Part shown: positions 1-7,286 of the stretch, one piece after another
Position numbering within the stretch: position 1 is the first letter of the stretch
Layout: each line of letters begins with the position of its first letter
Source of the DNA: Bacillota bacterium
GTDB taxonomy: Bacteria > Bacillota > Bacilli > Alicyclobacillales > Alicyclobacillaceae
Reading direction: 5' to 3'
DNA: 7,286 nt
NCBI GenBank assembly: GCA_021816665.1
Contig: JAKAXI010000091.1
Coordinates: 1 to 7,286 of the forward strand
Translations under genes and position numbers: made by a program
Notes under the pieces: generated by a model
Told to the model about the DNA's origin: nothing
Database searches by the model: none
Seen by the model: only the letters and a program-made list of their open reading frames with translations

Positions 1-22
1 ATCTAGGCTCTTCACCACCCTT

Positions 23-1062
<1,040 letters not shown>

Positions 1063-1089
1063 GCGAGCCATCACACCGCAGTTCAGCAC

Positions 1090-1115
1090 GGGCCCTGGGT
1101 CTCGATCCAGGGCTC
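1090..1115 (+). terminator. Strong stem-loop after gap (attenuator or processing site)
   Basis: Bases 1092-1098 (GCCCTGG) pair perfectly with 1107-1113 (CCAGGGC). A G-C and a G-U pair extend the outer end, and G-U and T-A pairs close a four-base loop (CTCG), giving about 11 pairs. It lies 28 bases after the gap stop. It is not followed by a T-run (TGGGTGCG comes next), so a full intrinsic terminator is doubtful. Partial termination, or a stable 3' end for a gap-only message, is the likelier role, since in B. subtilis gapA is much more abundant than the distal genes. The role is inference; the hairpin is directly visible. Confidence 0.55.
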
Positions 1116-1120
1116 TGGGT

Positions 1121-1149
1121 GCGTACATACATGGATCCCGTGTTACAAT
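1121..1149 (+). promoter_or_regulatory. Candidate extended -10 promoter for pgk
   Basis: TGTTACAAT at 1141-1149 is an extended -10 element (TG, one base, then TACAAT, 5 of 6 to consensus). The region one spacer upstream, around 1121-1126 (GCGTAC), is a poor -35 box, which is usual for extended -10 promoters. Transcription would start near 1156 and leave a leader of about 77 bases before the pgk start. B. subtilis also reads pgk-tpi-pgm-eno from a promoter of its own in this spacer, so the position fits. This is sequence inference only. Confidence 0.5.
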
Positions 1150-1187
1150 GAGGGCGAATTGTGTGGGATGAAATCCGTCCCACTCAT
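1148..1187 (+). repeat. Nested dyad in the pgk leader
   Basis: GTGGGA (1163-1168) pairs perfectly with TCCCAC (1178-1183) around a nine-base loop. Outside it, ATGAG (1148-1152) is complementary to CTCAT (1183-1187), giving a nested inverted repeat with an asymmetric internal bulge; base 1183 can serve only one arm at a time. The dyad begins at the end of the candidate -10 element and spans the expected transcription start. It could therefore be a protein-binding operator or a 5' stabilising hairpin of the pgk message. No known operator consensus is recognised. Confidence 0.35.
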
Positions 1188-1214
1188 ATCCGTGATCCCG
1201 GATCCGCCACGCAA

Positions 1215-1222
1215 AAGGAGGT
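1215..1222 (+). promoter_or_regulatory. Ribosome binding site of pgk
   Basis: AAGGAGGT is an eight-base complement to the 16S rRNA tail. It is 10 bases before the ATG at 1233 and 28 bases before the ATG at 1251. A second, weaker GGAG at 1241-1244 lies 6 bases before the ATG at 1251. The strength of the first site is the reason for choosing 1233 as the start. Confidence 0.75.
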
Positions 1223-1232
1223 CGCATCGGAG

Positions 1233-2447
1233 ATGGCCATGGAGTACAAAATGGCAAAGCAGACGGTCCGCGATATCGACTGGCAGGGGAAGCGCGCGCT
1301 TGTGCGCGTGGACTTTAACGTGCCGCTCGAAGACGGACGCATCACGGACGACACACGCGTACGCGCCGCGCTCCCGACGATTCAGAAGCTAGTCGAGAGC
1401 GGTGCAAAAGTCATCCTCATGAGCCACCTTGGTCGACCAAAAGGAGAGCGCAACGCCAAGTATTCACTTGCGCCGGTTGCGGAGCGGTTGAAGGAACTGT
1501 TGCCAGGCACGCCGGTCGAGTTTGCCAACGACTGCGTGGGGGCTGAGGTGGCACAGGCGGTCGGACGCCTTCCCGAAGGCGGCATCCTGCTGCTTGAAAA
1601 CCTTCGCTACCACGCCGAGGAGGAGAAAAACGACGAGACGTTTGCACACAGCCTCGCAGCGCTTGGCCACGTCTATGTGAACGACGCGTTTGGCGCTGCG
1701 CACCGGGCACACGCGTCGACGGCGGGCGTTGCGAAGTTCCTGCCCGCAGTCGCAGGTCTCTTAATGGAACGCGAGATCTCGGTGATGGGCGCTGCGCTCG
1801 CCAACCCACAGCGGCCGTTTACGGCGGTGATCGGTGGAGCCAAGGTGTCCGACAAGGTGTCGGTGCTCGAAAACCTGGCCAAGAAGGTTGACACCCTGCT
1901 CATCGGCGGCGGTATGGCGAACACGTTCCTGGCCGCGCAGGGTTACGCGATGGGGAAGTCGCTCGTGGAGGCAACTGCGATCGAGACAGCCAAGTCGTTC
2001 CTCGAGAGCGTGCAAGGCACTGGCTGTCGCGTGTTGCTGCCGGTCGACCTCATCGTGGCCGACGCCTTCTCTGCTGACGCACAGCACAAGGTCTGCAGCG
2101 TTCGCGATGTCCCGGCGGACTGGATGGCGCTCGACATCGGACCAGAGACAGAGCGCGCCTACGAAATAGAAGTGCAGAAGTCGGAAACTGTCATCTGGAA
2201 CGGGCCGATGGGTGTCTTTGAAATGGCACCGTTCGCTGCTGGGACGCTCGGCGTCGCAAAGGCGATGGCGGCTGTCGACGGCACGACTATCGTCGGCGGC
2301 GGCGATTCCGTCGCCGCAGTGGAACAAGCCGGCCTCGCCGAGCAGATGACGCACGTGTCAACCGGCGGCGGCGCGTCGCTTGAGTTCCTCGAAGGCAAGG
2401 AACTGCCCGGGGTCTTTGCACTCAACGACCTGAACGACAGAACGTGA
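1233..2447 (+). CDS. pgk: Phosphoglycerate kinase
   Basis: This monomeric cytoplasmic enzyme transfers the acyl phosphate of 1,3-bisphosphoglycerate to ADP, giving 3-phosphoglycerate and ATP. Counted from 1233 (404 residues), the N-terminal substrate domain shows RVDFNVP (25-31), SHLGRPKG (64-71), [13 protein letters not shown] (122-134) and [14 protein letters not shown] (150-163), which hold the basic patch for 3-phosphoglycerate. The C-terminal nucleotide domain shows GGAKVSDK (201-208), WNGPMGVFE (322-330), GGGDSVAAV (355-363) and [13 protein letters not shown] (376-388). The family length is about 394. Two starts compete. The ATG at 1233 has the strong AAGGAGGT. The ATG at 1251 (398 residues, beginning [14 protein letters not shown]) matches the normal family N-terminus and has only GGAG in front. 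The extra MAMEYK would be a small extension. The C-terminus runs about four residues past the usual ALND end. The gene is followed after 40 bases by tpi, in the standard order. Confidence 0.97.
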   Translation: MAMEYKMAKQTVRDIDWQGKRALVRVDFNVPLEDGRITDDTRVRAALPTIQKLVESGAKVILMSHLGRPKGERNAKYSLAPVAERLKELLPGTPVEFANDCVGAEVAQAVGRLPEGGILLLENLRYHAEEEKNDETFAHSLAALGHVYVNDAFGAAHRAHASTAGVAKFLPAVAGLLMEREISVMGAALANPQRPFTAVIGGAKVSDKVSVLENLAKKVDTLLIGGGMANTFLAAQGYAMGKSLVEATAIETAKSFLESVQGTGCRVLLPVDLIVADAFSADAQHKVCSVRDVPADWMALDIGPETERAYEIEVQKSETVIWNGPMGVFEMAPFAAGTLGVAKAMAAVDGTTIVGGGDSVAAVEQAGLAEQMTHVSTGGGASLEFLEGKELPGVFALNDLNDRT

Positions 2448-2464
2448 GCGGTCGGCAAGCCGCT
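2447..2464 (+). other. Small stem-loop overlapping the pgk stop codon
   Basis: AGCGG (2447-2451) pairs with CCGCT (2460-2464) around an eight-base loop. The stem starts at the last base of the pgk TGA and is followed by ATTT. It is too weak to count as a terminator. It may be an RNA stability or processing element between pgk and tpi, or chance in GC-rich DNA. Confidence 0.25.
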
Positions 2465-2487
2465 ATTTCAAGTACGGAGGACCTGCT

Positions 2488-3261
2488 ATGACTCGCAGAA
2501 AACTGTTGATCGGAAACTGGAAGATGTTCAAGACTGCCACAGAGGCGCGCGCGTTCGCTGCGGGCCTAAACACAGAGTCCGGGGCGAAACAGGCCGCTGC
2601 ATCAGTCGACCTCGCCGTCTGCCCGCCTTTCACCGCTATTTCGGCCTTGGCAGACGCGCTGCCGGAGTACGTCAAAGTCGGCGCGCAAAATGTGTACTTC
2701 GAGGAGCAAGGCGCGTTCACTGGGGAGATTTCGGCCGCGATGTTGGCTGACAATGGGGTGACGTTCGCGATCGTCGGCCACTCCGAGCGACGCACTCTGT
2801 TCGGCGAGACGGACGAAGCGGTTGGCAAGAAAGCGGTCGTCGCCGTCAAGCACGGCCTGACGCCGGTCATCTGCGTCGGCGAAAACCTCGCCGAGCGCGA
2901 TGCAAACCAGACGGCAGAAGTCGTCGCGCGACAGACGCGGGCGGCAATCGCCGGGCTCTCCTCAGAGCAAGTGGCTGCGAGCGTCGTCGCCTACGAACCC
3001 GTGTGGGCGATCGGCAGCGGCCGCACACCTGAGCCAGAGGATGCTGAGGCGGTGATCGACGGGATCCGCAAAGTGATCTCTGAAGAGAAAGGTTCCGCTG
3101 CGGCCAAAAGTGTGCGGATTCTCTACGGCGGCAGCGTCAAGCCGGAGAACATTGCGGCGTTCGGTGCACAGCCGAACATCGACGGTGCGCTAGTCGGCGG
3201 GGCGAGCTTGGAAGCATCCTCATTTGCGCGCATGGCTACGGCACTGTCAGGAGGCAATTGA
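2488..3261 (+). CDS. tpi: Triose-phosphate isomerase
   Basis: This homodimeric TIM-barrel enzyme of the cytoplasm interconverts dihydroxyacetone phosphate and glyceraldehyde 3-phosphate, feeding GapA. All active-site parts are present: N10 and K12 in GNWKM, electrophile His98 in VGHSERR, and catalytic base Glu170 in AYEPVWAIGSGRT, whose following part (174-180) is the mobile loop 6 that closes on the substrate. The phosphate grip is completed by LYGGSV (212-217) and GGAS (237-240). The 257 residues are normal for bacterial enzymes (about 250). The start is supported by GGAGG at 2476-2480, 7 bases before the ATG, and by the family N-terminus. The gene sits 40 bases after pgk and its last codons carry the ribosome binding site of gpmI, so the two are almost certainly on one message. 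Nothing in the protein is unusual. Confidence 0.98.
   Translation: MTRRKLLIGNWKMFKTATEARAFAAGLNTESGAKQAAASVDLAVCPPFTAISALADALPEYVKVGAQNVYFEEQGAFTGEISAAMLADNGVTFAIVGHSERRTLFGETDEAVGKKAVVAVKHGLTPVICVGENLAERDANQTAEVVARQTRAAIAGLSSEQVAASVVAYEPVWAIGSGRTPEPEDAEAVIDGIRKVISEEKGSAAAKSVRILYGGSVKPENIAAFGAQPNIDGALVGGASLEASSFARMATALSGGN
3249..3254 (+). promoter_or_regulatory. Ribosome binding site of gpmI inside tpi
   Basis: AGGAGG lies within the last codons of tpi, 8 bases before the ATG at 3263. It selects that ATG over the in-frame upstream ATG at 3224, which lies inside tpi and has no such site. The tpi stop and gpmI start are one base apart, which suggests translational coupling. Confidence 0.85.
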
Positions 3262-3262
3262 C

Positions 3263-4912
3263 ATGAGTGACCCAGCAGTGAACAACTCGAACAGTTCCGG
3301 CGCGGCGGAACGACCGATTGCACGCTCGAAGTCGGACGCGCCGTTTACGCGGCAGGCGAGGCCGTCGGGAGCGGGGCCTGTCGCGCTGATCATCCTCGAC
3401 GGCTTCGGCTGGCGCAGCGAGACCTACGGCAACGCAGTCGCCCAGGCGAAAAAGCCTGTGTTTGACGTACTGTGGGCGAAGTACCCTACGACCACACTGC
3501 AGGCGAGCGAGCTTGCCGTCGGTCTGCCCGAAGGGCAGTTCGGGAACTCCGAAGTCGGGCACTCGAACATCGGCGCTGGTCGCATCCTCTACCAGGACCT
3601 GACGCGTATCAACCTCGCCGTGAAAAATGGCGACTTCTTTACAAACGAAGTGCTCGTCGCCGCGATGTCGTACGCGCGGAGCGAGGGGAAGTCCTTGCAC
3701 CTCGCAGGGCTCTTGTCCAATGGCGGCGTGCACAGTCACATCGACCACCTGCTGGCGCTGTTGCGCCTCGCCAAGGAACAAAACGTGCCGCGCGTGTTTG
3801 TGCACGCGATTCTCGACGGACGCGACGTGCCGCCGACCACAGGCGTCGGCTTCCTGCGACAGCTGCAGGATGCGATGACGTCTATCGGGACGGGCACAAT
3901 TGCGAGCGTGTCCGGCCGCTACTACGCGATGGACCGGGACAACCGCTGGCAGCGCACCGAGAAAGCATATCGGGCGATGGTGTACGGTACAGGCGGTCAA
4001 GTTGACCAAGTCCGCGACCCCATCTCCGCTGTCGAAGACAGCTATGCGGCTGAGGTGACGGACGAGTTCGTGATCCCGATGTCGATTGTCGACGCATCCG
4101 GCAACCCGGTCGGTCCGATTGCGGACGGCGACGCCGTGATCTTCTTTAACTTCCGCCCGGACCGCGCGATTCAGTTGACGGAGGCGCTCACCGCCGAGAG
4201 CTTCAGCGGGTTCGACCGCGGCCCATCTCGCCCGCACGTCCGCTACACATCGATGACGCGCTACAGCGACGAGTTCGCAGGTCGGGTCGAGGTCGCCTAC
4301 GGGCCGACGCAACTGCAGCAGACGATGGGCCAGGTGGTGTCGGAGCACGGCCTTGTGCAGCTGCGCATCGCCGAGACGGAGAAGTTTCCGCACGTGACCT
4401 ACTTCTACTCAGGTGGGCAGGAGGAGATGTTCCCGGGCGAAGAGCGGATTTTGGTGCCCTCGCCGCAGGTGGCGACATACGACCTGCAGCCGGAGATGAG
4501 CGCCTACACAGTTGCCGCCGAAGCCGCCGCGCGCCTGCGCAGCGGGGAAGTGGACGTGATGATCCTCAACTTCGCCAATCCGGACATGGTCGGTCACACG
4601 GGCGACTTACAAGCGGCAATCCGTGCCATTGAGGCCGTCGACACCTGCCTCGGACAGGTGCTAGATGCCCTCCAGTCTGTCGATGGTGTAGCACTGATTA
4701 CGGCCGATCACGGCAACGCGGACATCATGATCGACCCCGACACCGGCGGTCCCTGCACCACGCACACGACGAGTTTGGTGCCGTTCATCCTGACGAAGTC
4801 TGGCGTGACGGTGCACCCTGGCATTCTGGCCGACCTCGCGCCGACGATGCTCGACCTGCTCGGCGTTCCGCAGCCTGAGGAGATGACCGGCAAGACGTTG
4901 CTCGACCACTGA
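3263..4912 (+). CDS. gpmI: 2,3-bisphosphoglycerate-independent phosphoglycerate mutase
   Basis: This monomeric Mn-dependent cytoplasmic enzyme of the alkaline phosphatase superfamily converts 3-phosphoglycerate to 2-phosphoglycerate through a phosphoserine. The metal and catalytic residues are all present: D46 in LIILDGFG, nucleophile S96 in NSEVGH, H157 in GGVHSH, DGRD (185-188), R219 in SGRYYAMDRD, FRPDRA (297-302), K374 in ETEKFPH, D441 and H445 in NPDMVGH, D482-H483 in ADHGNAD, and H501 in TTHTT. The phosphatase-like halves flank the inserted phosphotransferase domain, as in the Geobacillus enzyme. At 549 residues it is longer than the usual 510 or so. The excess is a 37-residue N-terminal segment, rich in Ser, Asn, Ala, Arg and Pro, ahead of the first strand. 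No good later start exists: apart from a GTG at codon 6, no ATG, GTG or TTG occurs in frame before the conserved core, and AGGAGG fixes the ATG at 3263. It is coupled to tpi and followed by a 157-base spacer before eno. Confidence 0.97.
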   Translation: MSDPAVNNSNSSGAAERPIARSKSDAPFTRQARPSGAGPVALIILDGFGWRSETYGNAVAQAKKPVFDVLWAKYPTTTLQASELAVGLPEGQFGNSEVGHSNIGAGRILYQDLTRINLAVKNGDFFTNEVLVAAMSYARSEGKSLHLAGLLSNGGVHSHIDHLLALLRLAKEQNVPRVFVHAILDGRDVPPTTGVGFLRQLQDAMTSIGTGTIASVSGRYYAMDRDNRWQRTEKAYRAMVYGTGGQVDQVRDPISAVEDSYAAEVTDEFVIPMSIVDASGNPVGPIADGDAVIFFNFRPDRAIQLTEALTAESFSGFDRGPSRPHVRYTSMTRYSDEFAGRVEVAYGPTQLQQTMGQVVSEHGLVQLRIAETEKFPHVTYFYSGGQEEMFPGEERILVPSPQVATYDLQPEMSAYTVAAEAAARLRSGEVDVMILNFANPDMVGHTGDLQAAIRAIEAVDTCLGQVLDALQSVDGVALITADHGNADIMIDPDTGGPCTTHTTSLVPFILTKSGVTVHPGILADLAPTMLDLLGVPQPEEMTGKTLLDH

Positions 4913-4967
4913 CGCGGGCGGCAGTGGCGGGCGAGTGAGAAGTGCCGCGGCGGCGGGCGGCCGATAG

Positions 4968-6356
<1,389 letters not shown>

Positions 6357-6376
6357 TAAATTTCCAAGTTTTCGTT

Positions 6377-6405
6377 TTGTCGAATGGGGTGGCGCGTGGT
6401 AGACT
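6377..6405 (+). promoter_or_regulatory. Candidate sigma-A promoter for secG
   Basis: TTGTCG (6377-6382) and TAGACT (6400-6405) are separated by 17 bases and each matches the consensus at 4 of 6 positions. TG at 6397-6398 adds an extended -10 motif, and the DNA just upstream (6354-6380) is unusually AT-rich for this window, like an UP element. Transcription would start near 6412, leaving a leader of about 75 bases before secG. This is the best-looking promoter in the window, but it is read from sequence only. Confidence 0.6.
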
Positions 6406-6423
6406 GGCACTAGCATGTGCCGG
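6404..6423 (+). repeat. Inverted repeat at the predicted secG transcription start
   Basis: GGCAC (6406-6410) and GTGCC (6417-6421) form a perfect dyad around six bases. A T-G and a C-G pair extend it to seven pairs, centred at about 6413 where transcription should begin. The position suits a repressor operator or a short 5' hairpin. No known regulator motif is recognised, and a dyad of this size could be chance. Confidence 0.35.
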
Positions 6424-6485
6424 CAGAGGCCGTGACCACATTGGAAACGGCTTTGCGCGGTTGGATAGTGAGGGATGTACCCGTG

Positions 6486-6731
6486 ATGCAAGTAGCGAAG
6501 ATTGCCCTTGTTGTGCTGTCTGTCCTTTTAATCACTGTCATTTTGCTGCAGTCCGGCCGCAGCGCTGGTCTGTCTGGCGTGATCACCGGCGGCAGCGATC
6601 AGGTGACAAACCGCCGCCCGAAGGGCATGGACTCTCTGCTCGCGAAGGTGACGGTCGTGGTTGCCACCCTGTTTTTCTTGGTGACGCTCGCCATCGCGTA
6701 TCTAAACGCACACCCGAACCTGAAACTGTAA
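6486..6731 (+). CDS. secG: Preprotein translocase subunit SecG
   Basis: SecG is the small auxiliary subunit of the SecYEG export channel in the cytoplasmic membrane. The 81-residue protein has the expected two membrane segments (about residues 3-22 and 53-73). They are joined by the conserved loop LLQSGRSAGLSGVITGGSDQ (20-39), whose GLSG and GG motifs are characteristic of Bacillota SecG; an amphipathic stretch with NRRPKGMD follows. The family length is about 75-80. Two starts are possible: the ATG at 6486, and a GTG directly before it at 6483 adding one residue. GAGGGA at 6470-6475 is 10 bases from the ATG and 7 from the GTG, so the GTG is a serious alternative. It follows eno by 129 bases with a candidate promoter in between, and is closed by a strong stem-loop. 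In many Bacillota secG precedes rnr, as here. Confidence 0.95.
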   Translation: MQVAKIALVVLSVLLITVILLQSGRSAGLSGVITGGSDQVTNRRPKGMDSLLAKVTVVVATLFFLVTLAIAYLNAHPNLKL

Positions 6732-6769
6732 CGATCACGGTTCGCACACACCCTGATACACACCGAGCA

Positions 6770-6794
6770 AGCGCCGTCTCCTGCAGACGGCGCT
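6770..6794 (+). terminator. Stem-loop terminator candidate after secG
   Basis: AGCGCCGTCT (6770-6779) pairs perfectly over ten bases with AGACGGCGCT (6785-6794) around a CCTGC loop, 38 bases after the secG stop. The tail GTCTGTATAT is only moderately T-rich, so termination may be partial and some transcripts could run into rnr. It is the most stable simple hairpin in the window. Confidence 0.7.
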
Positions 6795-6830
6795 GTCTGT
6801 ATATCGGCCATAACGGGTGCTGAATGGAGC

Positions 6831-6858
6831 TTGTGAGTATGTCGAATCAGCGCATATT
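6831..6858 (+). promoter_or_regulatory. Candidate upstream rnr promoter (P1)
   Basis: TTGTGA (6831-6836) and CATATT (6853-6858) are separated by 16 bases and each matches the sigma-A consensus at 4 of 6 positions, in a locally AT-rich patch. A start near 6865 would put both arms of the long inverted repeat at 6884-6942 on the transcript. Support is moderate to weak. Confidence 0.35.
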
Positions 6859-6865
6859 TTGATTC
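6844..6865 (+). repeat. Inverted repeat over the P1 -10 region (operator candidate)
   Basis: GAATCA (6844-6849) and TGATTC (6860-6865) are exact inverted copies ten bases apart, straddling the candidate -10 element of P1. The geometry suits a dimeric repressor, but no known motif is recognised. Confidence 0.3.
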
Positions 6866-6874
6866 CGCGCCAGG

Positions 6875-6905
6875 CTGAGTACATGCGCCGGTCAATGCCT
6901 ATACT
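6875..6905 (+). promoter_or_regulatory. Candidate proximal rnr promoter (P2)
   Basis: TATACT (6900-6905) matches the -10 consensus at 5 of 6 positions. The -35 region is poor: the nearest candidate, CTGAGT at 6875-6880, matches 3 of 6 with a long 19-base spacer. A start near 6912 would give a leader of about 100 bases before rnr that lacks the left arm of the long inverted repeat. Confidence 0.4.
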
Positions 6906-6942
6906 ATGGAGACGAGTAGGGTTTTCGGGTTTGACCGGTGCA
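6884..6942 (+). repeat. Twelve-base inverted repeat in the rnr leader
   Basis: TGCGCCGGTCAA (6884-6895) is the inverse complement of TTGACCGGTGCA (6931-6942) except for one G-U position, and the arms are 35 bases apart. The centre, near 6913, coincides with the expected P2 start. As DNA it could be two half-sites for a looping or dimeric regulator. As RNA it could form a long stem in transcripts that begin upstream (P1 or read-through from secG). Confidence 0.5.
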
Positions 6943-6946
6943 AACC
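6928..6946 (+). other. Hairpin in the rnr leader competing with the long repeat
   Basis: GGTTTG (6928-6933) pairs perfectly with CAAACC (6941-6946) around the seven-base loop ACCGGTG. It shares bases 6931-6933 and 6941-6942 with the right arm of the long inverted repeat, so the two structures exclude each other. It also uses bases 6945-6946, which begin the CCTTC complement of the rnr ribosome binding site. Confidence 0.45.
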
Positions 6947-6976
6947 TTCATACCGTGGACGCCGGGAACCACCGCG

Positions 6977-6992
6977 GCTCGCAGATGCGAGC
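6977..6992 (+). other. Hairpin just before the rnr ribosome binding site
   Basis: GCTCGC (6977-6982) pairs perfectly with GCGAGC (6987-6992) around an AGAT loop. It ends six bases before the rnr ribosome binding site. The T-run at 7006-7012 begins 13 bases after the stem, too far for an ordinary terminator. Confidence 0.4.
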
Positions 6993-6998
6993 GCAGAG

Positions 6999-7005
6999 AG
7001 AAGGG
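6999..7005 (+). promoter_or_regulatory. Ribosome binding site of rnr
   Basis: AGAAGGG ends five bases before the TTG at 7011 and supports that unusual start. Bases 7000-7004 (GAAGG) are complementary to CCTTC at 6945-6949, so the site could be masked in some folds of the leader. Confidence 0.65.
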
Positions 7006-7010
7006 TTTTT

Positions 7011-7286
7011 TTGAAAGAATCACTGATTGAATACATGCGCCACGACGCTTACCGCCCGCTGACCGTGCAGGAGTTGGCCGAGGCGTTTGACGTCGAAGGC
7101 GGCGACGGATTTCGCGACTTTATCAAACTGTTGAACCAGCTCGAGGAAGCAGGCGAGGTGGTGCGCACGCGCACGAACCGCTACGGCGTACCCGAGCGGA
7201 TGAACCTGGTCGTCGGCCGGTTGCAGGTGAAGGCGCGCGGCTACGGCTTCTGTCAGCCAGAGGCGACAGGGGAGCCGGACGTGAGA
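7011..7286 (+). CDS. rnr: Ribonuclease R, N-terminal part (runs off the window)
   Basis: RNase R is a processive 3'-to-5' exoribonuclease of the RNB family that degrades structured RNA. The 92 visible codons contain only the front of a protein that is usually over 700 residues, so the catalytic centre cannot be judged. Residues 1-65 form the N-terminal winged-helix segment typical of the family: RPLTVQELAEAF (15-26), then a leucine-rich helix, then EVVRTRTNRYGVPERMN. A cold-shock-type OB fold then begins with LVVGRLQVKARGYGFCQPE. This reads like B. subtilis Rnr (KPLTVQEL, IVRTRSDRYGIPEKMNL). TTG at 7011 is chosen because AGAAGGG precedes it by five bases; the next ATG (7035) has no ribosome binding site and would cut into the conserved helix. 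No esterase gene lies between secG and rnr, unlike in B. subtilis. smpB would be expected downstream, outside the window. Confidence 0.92.
   Translation, partial: MKESLIEYMRHDAYRPLTVQELAEAFDVEGGDGFRDFIKLLNQLEEAGEVVRTRTNRYGVPERMNLVVGRLQVKARGYGFCQPEATGEPDVR

Noticed and set aside
1194..1204. Pseudo-palindrome GATCC-C-GGATC, with GATCCCG repeated near 1134
   Set aside because: Short and of a kind common in GC-rich DNA; no relation to a promoter element or known operator.
1161..1232. Upstream GTG start for pgk at 1161
   Set aside because: No ribosome binding site, the extra residues are not conserved, and the start lies inside the leader dyad.
6417..6485. Upstream GTG start for secG at 6417 (104 residues)
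   Set aside because: It would lie only a few bases from the predicted transcription start, has no ribosome binding site, and adds residues foreign to the SecG family.
6953..6992. Possible T-box leader because of CACCGCGG followed by a hairpin and T-run
   Set aside because: The conserved T-box core (GGGTGGNACCGCG) is not matched, no stem I or specifier loop is visible, and rnr is not an aminoacyl-tRNA or amino-acid gene.
6977..7012. Hairpin 6977-6992 plus seven T as an intrinsic terminator
   Set aside because: The T-run begins 13 bases after the stem, and it carries the rnr start codon right after its ribosome binding site.
6817..7014. Forward 65-codon frame whose TGA overlaps the rnr TTG, suggesting a leader peptide coupled to rnr
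   Set aside because: Its GTG start has no ribosome binding site, the composition is not protein-like, and it runs through promoter-like and hairpin sequence. The stop/start overlap is intriguing but unsupported.

Overview
The window is the distal part of a classical Bacillota glycolytic operon followed by the secG-rnr region. All six complete genes and one partial gene lie on the + strand, in the order gap, pgk, tpi, gpmI, eno, secG, rnr (5' end only). The organism is most likely a GC-rich, aerobic, Bacillus-related member of the Bacillota, of an Alicyclobacillaceae-like type. This rests on the gene order (that of cggR-gapA-pgk-tpi-pgm-eno in Bacillus subtilis, with secG and rnr next), GapA and RNase R sequences that read like the Bacillus proteins, strong AGGAGG-type ribosome binding sites, and strongly GC-biased third codon positions. 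The genus is inference only.

Layout: 1-36 is the end of an upstream spacer carrying the gap ribosome binding site. gap (37-1062) is followed by a 170-base spacer with a strong hairpin and a candidate extended -10 promoter ahead of pgk (1233-2447). tpi (2488-3261) follows after 40 bases. gpmI (3263-4912) starts one base after the tpi stop, with its ribosome binding site inside tpi. A GC-rich 157-base spacer with two hairpins precedes eno (5070-6356). A 129-base spacer with a good candidate promoter leads to secG (6486-6731). The last spacer (6732-7010) has a strong stem-loop terminator candidate, two candidate promoters, several inverted repeats and a potentially structured leader before rnr, which starts with TTG at 7011 and runs off the window.

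Together gap, pgk, tpi, gpmI and eno carry triose phosphates to phosphoenolpyruvate: Tpi interconverts the trioses, GapA and Pgk make 3-phosphoglycerate and the first ATP, GpmI moves the phosphate to C2, and enolase removes water. SecG belongs to the protein export channel and RNase R to RNA turnover; they are conserved neighbours rather than glycolytic enzymes.

No undescribed multi-gene system, mobile element, CRISPR array, tRNA or rRNA is visible. The coding part is ordinary housekeeping. The material worth a second look is non-coding: the rnr leader, with mutually exclusive pairings that may control access to its ribosome binding site, the spacers around pgk, eno and secG, and a long N-terminal extension on GpmI.
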